DNA of 64,000 bases, from the NCBI RefSeq assembly GCF_004137355.1, contig NZ_SDVB01000170.1, positions 124,001 through 188,000 on the forward strand, written 5' to 3'. Each line of letters begins with the position of its first letter. Positions within the stretch are counted from its first letter, which is position 1. Below are positions 58,014-64,000 of the stretch, piece by piece. The translations under genes and the position numbers were made by a program. The notes under the pieces were generated by a model. It did no database searches and was not told the origin of the DNA. It saw only the letters and a list, made by a program, of their open reading frames with translations. Origin of the DNA: Ciceribacter ferrooxidans (GTDB taxonomy: Bacteria > Pseudomonadota > Alphaproteobacteria > Rhizobiales > Rhizobiaceae).

Positions 58014-58741
58014 CCGACGCCAGCTGGATCAGGGACCTGCCGGTCGCCCATCGCGGCTTCCACGACATGAACAAGGCCGTCTGGGAAAACACCCTTTCCG
58101 CTTTCCAGCGGGCGATCGACGCCGGCTTCGCGATCGAATGCGACGTGCAGCTTTCGGCCGACAGCGTCCCCGTCGTGTTCCACGACCACGATCTGCAGCG
58201 GCTGTGCGGCATTGCCGGTGATGTGCGCGAGCGCACCGCCGCCGAGCTCGGCCTGCTGTCGGTCGGCGGCACCGCCGACCGCATTCCGACGCTCCGGCAG
58301 ATGCTGGCGCTCATCAAGGGTCGTGTTCCGCTGGTCATCGAGCTCAAGGGCACCAGCGTCGAGGAGGACGACGGCTTCGCCGTAACCGTGCTCGACGTGC
58401 TCGAAGGCTACGAAGGCAAGGTCGCGCTGATGAGCTTCGACCATTGGCTGCTGAAGGACCTGAAGTCGCTCGACTGCCCCTACCCGGTCGGACTTACGGC
58501 GGAGGGCGCCAAGCCCGAAACCTTCTTCGTCCATGACGAGGCGATGCAGCTTGGGCTCGATTTCATCTCCTACTGTGCCGCGCATCTGCCGAACAGCTTC
58601 GTCACCGCCCAGCGCGAACGCGGCATCCCGGTCATTACCTGGACGGTCAGGGATGAAATCATGCGGCAGCATACTTATAAATATGCGGAGCAGATGACCT
58701 TCGAGGGGTTCGACCCCAGGGAAACGGTCGCGACCGCCTGA
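58010..58741 (+). CDS. Glycerophosphodiester phosphodiesterase
   Basis: 243-residue TIM-barrel phosphodiesterase. LPVAHRGFHDMNKAVWENTLSAFQRAI with HRG and EN (catalytic His and Glu), then ECDVQLSADSVPVVFHDHDLQRL with the second histidine, are the GDPD signature. There is no signal peptide, so it is cytosolic. It hydrolyses glycerophosphodiesters to glycerol 3-phosphate. It starts inside the ridA stop and is followed 10 bases later by the acetyltransferase gene. Confidence 0.93.
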   Translation: MTDASWIRDLPVAHRGFHDMNKAVWENTLSAFQRAIDAGFAIECDVQLSADSVPVVFHDHDLQRLCGIAGDVRERTAAELGLLSVGGTADRIPTLRQMLALIKGRVPLVIELKGTSVEEDDGFAVTVLDVLEGYEGKVALMSFDHWLLKDLKSLDCPYPVGLTAEGAKPETFFVHDEAMQLGLDFISYCAAHLPNSFVTAQRERGIPVITWTVRDEIMRQHTYKYAEQMTFEGFDPRETVATA

Positions 58742-58751
58742 CGGGAGCAGC

Positions 58752-59945
58752 ATGACGCAAGAGGTATCCATCCGGATCGAACAGTCCTTCACAGCGATCC
58801 CGCCCGAGCTTTGGGCCACGCTCGAAGGTGCTGATCGCGATAAGGCGGGCGGGGTTTACAATCCCTTCAACGCCCATGGATTCCTCTCCGCGCTCGAGGA
58901 GTCGGGGTCGGCGACTGCCGAGACCGGCTGGCTCGGCCATCATCTGCTGCTGGAGGATGCCGCCGGAATCCTGATCGGCGCCGTTCCCTGCTATCTCAAG
59001 AGCCACAGCCGTGGCGAATACGTCTTCGATCACGGCTGGGCCGACGCCTACCAGCGCGCCGGAGGGCACTACTATCCGAAGCTGCAGGCCGCCATTCCGT
59101 TCACCCCGGCGACGGGGCCGCGGCTGATGGTGGCGCAAGGCCGACACCAGGCCGAGATCCGCGCGCTGCTCGCCGCAGGTCTGCGCCAGATCACCGAGAA
59201 GCTCGGCGCCTCCTCCGCCCACGTTACCTTCCTGCCGGAAGACGAGCTCGCCGCATTCGAGGGACAGGGCTATCTTCACCGGACCGACCAGCAGTTCCAC
59301 TTCCTGAACGCCGGCTACAGGGATCACGACGACTTCCTCGACACCCTCGCCTCGCGCAAGCGCAAGGCGCTGAAGAAGGAGCGCTGCGCCGCGCTCGAAA
59401 ACGGCATCACGATCGACTGGCTCACCGGCTCCGATCTCACCGAGTCGGTCTGGGACGAGTTTTTCGCCTTCTACATGGACACCGGCAGCCGCAAATGGGG
59501 CCGCCCGTACCTCACACGGGACTTCTACTCGCTCATCGGAGAGCGGATGGCCGACGACATCCTGCTGGTGATGGCGAAACGCAACGGGCGATACATTGCG
59601 GGCGCAATCAACTTCATCGGCGGCGACACACTCTTCGGCCGCCACTGGGGCTGCATCGAGGAGCATCCGTTCCTGCATTTCGAGGTCTGCTACCACCAGG
59701 CGATCGATTTCGCCCTCGCGAAGGGCCTCAAGAAGGTCGAGGCCGGAGCGCAGGGCGAGCACAAGCTCGCCCGCGGATATCAGCCGGTGACCACCCACTC
59801 CGCCCATTTCATCGCCCATGCCGGCCTTAGACGCGCCGTCGCCGACTATCTCGAACACGAGCGCCGCGAGGTCGAACAGATCGGCGAGTATCTCGGCGAG
59901 CACACCCCTTTCCGGAAGGGTGAGCGCCAGTGTCGCGACGACTGA
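58752..59945 (+). CDS. COG3146 GNAT/FemAB-like acyltransferase
   Basis: 397-residue protein of the COG3146 (DUF482) family: YNPFNAHGFLSALEESGS near the N-terminus, YLKSHSRGEYVFDHGWADAYQRAG, SSAHVTFLPEDE, SRKRKALKKERCAA, and FEVCYHQAIDFALAKGLKKVEAGAQGEHKLARGY near the end. It resembles FemAB-type peptidyl transferases in fold; the substrate is not known. It is part of the ridA-GDPD-GNAT-HIT gene string. Confidence 0.88.
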   Translation: MTQEVSIRIEQSFTAIPPELWATLEGADRDKAGGVYNPFNAHGFLSALEESGSATAETGWLGHHLLLEDAAGILIGAVPCYLKSHSRGEYVFDHGWADAYQRAGGHYYPKLQAAIPFTPATGPRLMVAQGRHQAEIRALLAAGLRQITEKLGASSAHVTFLPEDELAAFEGQGYLHRTDQQFHFLNAGYRDHDDFLDTLASRKRKALKKERCAALENGITIDWLTGSDLTESVWDEFFAFYMDTGSRKWGRPYLTRDFYSLIGERMADDILLVMAKRNGRYIAGAINFIGGDTLFGRHWGCIEEHPFLHFEVCYHQAIDFALAKGLKKVEAGAQGEHKLARGYQPVTTHSAHFIAHAGLRRAVADYLEHERREVEQIGEYLGEHTPFRKGERQCRDD

Positions 59946-60005
59946 CGGACGCTTGATCGGCCGCCTCGGTCGCGTTAGGTACGCAGCGAAACGAGGAGCC
60001 CCAAG

Positions 60006-60431
60006 ATGACCAGCCCGGCCTACGACCCCAACAACATCTTCGCCAAGATCCTACGCAACGAAATTCCCTCGGTTCGTCTCTACGAGGACGAGCATACGCT
60101 CGCCTTCATGGACGTGATGCCGCAGTCGCCGGGCCATCTGCTGGTCATTCCCAAAGAGGGATCGCGCAATCTGCTCGACGCCGATCCCGCGGTCCTCGCC
60201 CGCACGATGCCGGTCGTCCAGAAGCTTGCGGTTGCCGTCAGGCAAGCGCTCGATGCAGACGGCGTTCTCGTCACCCAGTTCAATGAGCTTACTGCCGGTC
60301 AGACCGTCTTCCACCTGCATTTCCACGTCATTCCCCGTTACGAGGGTGTGTCGCTCCGGCCGCATTCCGGTCAGATGGAGGATATCGAGGTGCTGAAGGC
60401 GCACGCGGAGAAGATCAAGGCGGCGCTGTAA
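60006..60431 (+). CDS. HIT family hydrolase
   Basis: 141-residue histidine-triad protein: NIFAKILRNEIPSVRLYEDE at the start and HLHFHVIPR near residue 102, the HxHxHxx triad. It probably hydrolyses adenosine phosphoramidate or related nucleotides (HinT-like). AGGAG lies before the ATG. It closes the plus-strand string. Confidence 0.95.
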   Translation: MTSPAYDPNNIFAKILRNEIPSVRLYEDEHTLAFMDVMPQSPGHLLVIPKEGSRNLLDADPAVLARTMPVVQKLAVAVRQALDADGVLVTQFNELTAGQTVFHLHFHVIPRYEGVSLRPHSGQMEDIEVLKAHAEKIKAAL

Positions 60432-60469
60432 AGCGACCGTGGTGCCGATCCGTGCCGGTCACCAAGTTG

Positions 60470-60952
60470 CTACTGCATCTGCCCCAAGCGGATATACGCT
60501 CGCCCCATAAACTCAATCTTGGCAGTCGCCGCATCTGGACCGGTGACGCATTCGCGAGGGACGAAGCCTTGTGGCAACGTCCCCCGCGACATTTGCGAGG
60601 CTTGATGAAGCGCGAGGATGTCGAGCTTGTCCGAGCGTGGTAGCTTGACGACATCGAATTCATTGTCCCCGACCAAAACAAACGCGAAATACGCTTCGTT
60701 TGACTCGAATCCTTGATCTGCAAGATACTCGTTCACCTGATCTGCCAGAGGATGTCGTAGAGCCAGATTGTCCTGGTATGGCTGAACCATGCAGATCGTT
60801 CTTCCGGCAAGTTGCGATGGATCCTCGAATCTGACCGATGAACCAACGGGGATTGCGAGAAGAGCGCTTTCCAATTTCCCCACTTGGCCGGAGAGAGGCG
60901 AACAGGAAACGCAGGCAACCGACAGCAGCAACGTGACCGCGCTTCTTCGCAT
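60470..60952 (-). CDS. Lipoprotein-like hypothetical protein, low GC
   Basis: 160 residues starting with a short signal (RRSAVTLLLSVACVSC) that contains possible lipobox cysteines. The mature part is a small mixed domain (SQLAGRTICMVQPYQDN, AYFAFVLVGDNEFDVV) with no family recognised. Three counted 60-base blocks inside the gene have about 50 % GC, against 70 % in a block of the neighbouring DUF1989 gene, which suggests recent acquisition. It lies 17 bases after the DUF1989 stop on the same strand. Confidence 0.65.
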   Translation of the reverse strand: MRRSAVTLLLSVACVSCSPLSGQVGKLESALLAIPVGSSVRFEDPSQLAGRTICMVQPYQDNLALRHPLADQVNEYLADQGFESNEAYFAFVLVGDNEFDVVKLPRSDKLDILALHQASQMSRGTLPQGFVPRECVTGPDAATAKIEFMGRAYIRLGQMQ

Positions 60953-60969
60953 TCCGTCGTCTCTCCGGT

Positions 60970-61836
60970 TTACTCGGGATTACGATAGCCGTTCCGCGCC
61001 GGAAACGGCCAGTCTTTCAAAAGCCCCATGTCCGGCCGGAAGATCTCGACCTTCAGCGGATAGCACGCGGCAGCATCGCTCGAATGGGTGGCGCTGCAAT
61101 CGCCGCCGGGGCAGGCCGAAAGCGCGCCGATGAGGTCGATCTCGGCGAAGAACTCGATGTAGTCGCCGGGCCGGACCGGGCTCGCCTTCATGAAGTACTG
61201 GTGCGTATCCTTCGTAAAGCCGGTGCACATGAAGACGTTGAGCACGTCGTGGACGTGCGGTTCGGCCTCGCGGAAGGCGAGCCCCTTCACCCCACCGAGC
61301 GCACGCGTCAGGTTCGAATGGCAGCAATGATGATAGTCGCCGCCGGAGAGCAGCCGGTTGGTATAGGGATCGCAGCGCGTTCCGATAACGTCATGCAGGC
61401 CCGCGCCGTCCTCGTCCCAGCCGTACCAGGCGAGCGTATCATGGGTGATCGTCGCCATTGGGCGCAGGTGCGGCAGCGAACTCCACAAGCGGTCGCCGAC
61501 CGAGACGTGGGTCGCGTGCAGCGCCCGGGTCTTGCCGCTGAAGAAGCGCTCGGAAAGATCCGCCGCGTTCCAGAGGTTGAGGTCGCCGACCTGCGGACCC
61601 TCGATGCTGACGACACGGAAGAAATGCCCCTTCGGCACCTCAAACGCCCCGCCGTCGCGCGGCGGAACGATAATTTCGTCGATCTTTTCGAGTGTTGCGC
61701 GCGCTTCCTCGAGTCGCGCCATGTCCGGAGCCGGCAAGGTTCCGTTAGGGTAGACGACGACGGGGCGATGGGCCCGGCGCTCGGCGGCGTCGGCGGGGGC
61801 CTGAATGGGGGCCGGGATGGCGGACTTGGCGGTCAT
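60970..61836 (-). CDS. DUF1989 (urea carboxylase-associated) family protein
   Basis: 288 residues of DUF1989, the family that accompanies urea carboxylase in many bacteria: GHFFRVVSIEGPQVGDLNLWNA, LHATHVSVGDRLWSSLPHLRPMATITHDT, GDYHHCCHSNLTRAL and ACPGGDCSATHSS, with cysteines and histidines suggesting a metal site. No urea carboxylase genes are present here. The ATG 61836 follows AGGATC. It is divergent from the LysR gene, whose likely operator lies between them. Confidence 0.85.
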   Translation of the reverse strand: MTAKSAIPAPIQAPADAAERRAHRPVVVYPNGTLPAPDMARLEEARATLEKIDEIIVPPRDGGAFEVPKGHFFRVVSIEGPQVGDLNLWNAADLSERFFSGKTRALHATHVSVGDRLWSSLPHLRPMATITHDTLAWYGWDEDGAGLHDVIGTRCDPYTNRLLSGGDYHHCCHSNLTRALGGVKGLAFREAEPHVHDVLNVFMCTGFTKDTHQYFMKASPVRPGDYIEFFAEIDLIGALSACPGGDCSATHSSDAAACYPLKVEIFRPDMGLLKDWPFPARNGYRNPE

Positions 61837-61927
61837 GAATGATCCTGCGCGCTCTTGGACGAATATCGGCAGGGACACTGCACGCCGGCAAGGCAGCTGA
61901 CAAGACGACTTTTCCTTGCCAGAAGAG

Positions 61928-61940
61928 TAAGTACCACTTA
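61928..61940. promoter_or_regulatory. Putative LysR operator
   Basis: TAAGTACCACTTA, a perfect dyad TAAGT-N3-ACTTA that fits the LysR T-N11-A consensus. It lies in the 116-base divergent gap, 12 bases before the LysR ATG and about 90 from the DUF1989 start. Confidence 0.6.
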
Positions 61941-61952
61941 TCCTTCTTGCTC

Positions 61953-62834
61953 ATGAAGCTCCCGCCCCTGCCAAGTCTCCGCGCCTTCGAATCCGCCGCC
62001 CGCCGCGAGAATTTCCGCCAGGCGGCAACCGAACTTGGCATGACACCGGCCGCCGTCAGCCAGCACGTGCGCAGCCTCGAAGACTGGCTCGGCGTAAGGC
62101 TCTTCGAGCGCAGCGCCCGCGGCGTGCGGCTGACGCCCGCCGGTCGGGAATTCGGCAGCGCGGTGACCGCGGGGCTCGCCGGCATCGCCGCTGCCGCCGA
62201 ACGGCTCACCGCGGCAGCAAGGCGCCGCACCGTGCGTCTCGCCTGCCTTCCCTCGGTCGTCACCCATTGGCTGGCGCCGCGGCTGCCCCGCTTCCGCGCC
62301 GCCCATCCGGACATACAGGTCGCGATTTCCTACGCAGCAGGCGCAAAGACAGCGTCCGAGGCGGCGTCAGACTTGCTGATCCAGCACGGCGCTCGTCCGG
62401 ATGCCGGAGCAGTACCGATCCTCTCCGGTGCGACACATCCGACCTGTGCGCCGGCCTATCTGCATCGCAAAGGCCCGATCCGCGATCCCCGAGACCTTCT
62501 CGAGGCCGATCTCCTACATGACGAGAGCCCGGCCGCGTGGTGGCGCTGGTTTGCCGAAGGGAGCCTCGAAAGCCCGCGCGAGGCAGGGCCGATCTTCGCC
62601 GATTTCAACCTGCTCCTGAGTTCGCTGACCGCCGGGCTCGGCGTTGCGCTCTGCCCGACCGCGCTCATTGCCGACGAGCTTTCGCGAGGGGAACTCGAAA
62701 TCCTGTTCGATCGCCCGACGGATATGGAGAAGGCCTACTGGCTGACGGAAGCGGCAAGCCTCTCACCGGAAGCGGTCCTGATGCGGGACTGGCTGCTTGC
62801 GGAAGCGGCCGCCGCGACCCTTCCGGCTGGCTGA
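61953..62834 (+). CDS. LysR family transcriptional regulator, GcvA-like
   Basis: 293 residues: N-terminal winged helix-turn-helix (PPLPSLRAFESAARRENFRQAATELGMTPAAVSQHVRSLE, landmarks residues 3-42) of the GcvA subgroup, then a ligand-binding domain (TVRLACLPSVVTHWLAPRLPRF). ATG 61953 is chosen; the in-frame upstream part to 61839 is not family-like. It probably regulates the divergent DUF1989 gene and perhaps itself; the inducer is unknown. It is convergent with azlD. Confidence 0.92.
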   Translation: MKLPPLPSLRAFESAARRENFRQAATELGMTPAAVSQHVRSLEDWLGVRLFERSARGVRLTPAGREFGSAVTAGLAGIAAAAERLTAAARRRTVRLACLPSVVTHWLAPRLPRFRAAHPDIQVAISYAAGAKTASEAASDLLIQHGARPDAGAVPILSGATHPTCAPAYLHRKGPIRDPRDLLEADLLHDESPAAWWRWFAEGSLESPREAGPIFADFNLLLSSLTAGLGVALCPTALIADELSRGELEILFDRPTDMEKAYWLTEAASLSPEAVLMRDWLLAEAAAATLPAG

Positions 62835-62837
62835 GGC

Positions 62838-63167
62838 TCAGACGAAGGCGAGGCCGAGCGCCAGAAGCGCCACGGAAACCACGACGGCGACGACGACCCG
62901 CTGCCCTGCTGCGAGGAACGCGGCGAAGCCGAGCCCCGCCGCGGCGAGCCGCAGCCAGAGCGGCGAAGCTTCGAGACTGCCGGTCGGGAAGACGATGAGC
63001 TTCGCCGTCACCGCCATCACGAGCGAAGTGGCAACCGCCCTCACCCATTTCAGCGCCTCGGAATCCTCGTTCATGCGGTTGCCTGCGATCACACCGAGCC
63101 AGCGCCAGACATCCGTCGCCAGCCAGCCGGCGAGGAGGATCACGCCATAGATCGTGTAGTCGTTCAT
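62838..63167 (-). CDS. AzlD domain protein
   Basis: 109 residues with about four hydrophobic segments (GVILLAGWLATDVWRWLGVIAG, VRAVATSLVMAVTAKLIVF, LRLAAAGLGFAAFLAAG, VVVAVVVSVALLALGLAFV), the AzlD small subunit of branched-chain amino acid exporters. It overlaps the AzlC stop by 4 bases. Confidence 0.9.
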   Translation of the reverse strand: MNDYTIYGVILLAGWLATDVWRWLGVIAGNRMNEDSEALKWVRAVATSLVMAVTAKLIVFPTGSLEASPLWLRLAAAGLGFAAFLAAGQRVVVAVVVSVALLALGLAFV

Positions 63168-63916
63168 CGGCTCTCTCCCTCTTGACGCTTCCGTCGGCCG
63201 GAAAGCACCAGCCGGTCGACAAGATAGGCCAGCGTCCCGCCGCCGAGGCCGGCGATCAGTACGTCCAGTCCGGGCGCAACAAGCGAAAGCAGCGGCCCGC
63301 CGACGATCCCGACGAGAAATGCCAGCTTGAGGACAGGCTGGCGCGAGGTCGCCCAGATGGATGCGACGAAATAGATGGGCGTCAGAAAGAACAGCACCCC
63401 GGCCACCAGCGGCGGAAAGGTCTCGACGAGGCCATAGCAGATGCCGACCAGGAGTGTGTTGGTGAGCGTAAGCGTGATCGCGAAACCGGCAAAGTAGACG
63501 GTCCGATGCTCGCGCGGCACGGCACCAATGTGCTGGGTGGTGAAAACCCAGGCGGTGATCGCGATGAAATGGGAAAGAAAGAGCAGCAGCCAGACGGGTG
63601 TGCGCGGCGTGCGGATCTCCGGAACGAGCGAGGCCACCATCGGCATCATCCGGATCGAGGAGAGCGAGACGGCGACGATGATCGCGAGAATATGGGCGCC
63701 GCTTGCGAGCATCCCGGTCAGGATCATCTTGGCCGGAAGCGCCCAGACCATCAGCGTCATGAACATGGCCGCGCCGCGCGAAATGCCCGCCTCCAGGGCA
63801 AAGGCGGCGAAACCGACGAATGAGGTCATAAGAATCAGCGCCGGCAGGCTGAAAATACCGCTTGCACCGCGCCTGAACCAGCGAAACGACTCGGGATCGG
63901 CTCTCAAAAGGGTCAT
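63164..63916 (-). CDS. AzlC family ABC-independent amino acid exporter
   Basis: 250-residue membrane protein of the AzlC/BrnF family: GASGIFSLPALILMTSFVGFAAFALEAGISRGAA near the N-terminus, MTLMVWALPAKMILTG and SLSSIRMMPM, the family's conserved segment, with about six to eight hydrophobic helices. With AzlD it forms an exporter for branched-chain amino acids or methionine in other bacteria; the substrate here is unknown. ATG 63916 begins MTLLRADPESF; a longer frame to 63979 is unlikely. Confidence 0.92.
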   Translation of the reverse strand: MTLLRADPESFRWFRRGASGIFSLPALILMTSFVGFAAFALEAGISRGAAMFMTLMVWALPAKMILTGMLASGAHILAIIVAVSLSSIRMMPMVASLVPEIRTPRTPVWLLLFLSHFIAITAWVFTTQHIGAVPREHRTVYFAGFAITLTLTNTLLVGICYGLVETFPPLVAGVLFFLTPIYFVASIWATSRQPVLKLAFLVGIVGGPLLSLVAPGLDVLIAGLGGGTLAYLVDRLVLSGRRKRQEGESR

Positions 63917-64000
63917 CGGTGGTTCCGCGGAAGACGGGAGGGACCGGTGCTCCGATCCGAAGAAAAGGGCTCGCGGCAAGCTATATCGGCGATTCCCCGA

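Overview
The window is a GC-rich (about 60-65 %) stretch of an alphaproteobacterial chromosome, almost certainly from the Rhizobiaceae (Sinorhizobium/Ensifer/Rhizobium relatives). The evidence is the gene content and order: ppiD-like/trpD/trpC/moaC/moeA, tpiA-secG-pyrG, the run rpsB-tsf-pyrH-frr-uppS-cdsA-rseP-bamA-lpxD-fabZ-lpxA-lpxI-lpxB, and rhizobial families such as EipB (DUF1849), DUF2336, BTLCP protease and dual-PilZ proteins. I cannot assign genus or species from the sequence alone. No tRNA, rRNA, insertion sequence, prophage or CRISPR array was seen. It reads as core chromosome with a few locally unusual spots.

Layout. 1-0.7 kb: 5' part of comEC on the minus strand, apparently frameshifted. 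0.9-5 kb: gltA (citrate synthase) convergent with a P2-type cation ATPase, with a shared terminator. 5-10.6 kb: plus-strand run ppiD-like, trpD, trpC, moaC, moeA. 10.7-12.1 kb: TadE/G-like surface protein behind an AT-rich leader. 12-15.8 kb: minus-strand tpiA-secG-pyrG and a small unknown gene. 16-25.8 kb: exported hydrolase, parE, AI-2E permease, acetyltransferase, DUF2336 protein, CitE-like protein, flavin reductase/nitroreductase pair and exported unknown proteins. 25.9-30.7 kb: thrS, DUF2267, yidD and a NifU-like scaffold, opposite folE and hisI. 30.8-38.1 kb: patatin, CBS protein, rhomboid, a probable small RNA, dual-PilZ protein, LapG-like protease, a membrane-anchored unknown protein and a SPOR-tailed DD-carboxypeptidase.

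38.1-43.2 kb is a zinc-homeostasis block: gamma-carbonic anhydrase, zur, znuB, znuC, divergent znuA, and a COG0523 metal GTPase. Three related AT-rich dyads in the two control regions look like Zur operators. 43.2-56.4 kb is the essential translation/lipid A/outer-membrane run on the minus strand. 56.6-60.4 kb holds eipB, then ridA, a glycerophosphodiesterase, a COG3146 acetyltransferase and a HIT protein. 60.5-64 kb holds a low-GC lipoprotein-like gene, a DUF1989 protein, a divergent LysR regulator with a clean T-N11-A operator, and an azlC/azlD amino-acid exporter.

The most interesting unexplained signals are: an orphan terminator with promoter and hairpins between the rhomboid and PilZ genes (a roughly 115-nt small RNA or attenuator); CtrA-like boxes in front of the dual-PilZ gene and of the membrane-protein/DD-carboxypeptidase pair; a 25 % GC island in front of the LapG-like protease; and the Zur-type operators. 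Together the 33-38 kb genes could be a cell-cycle and c-di-GMP linked envelope module; that is a hypothesis. No clearly new defence or mobile system was found.
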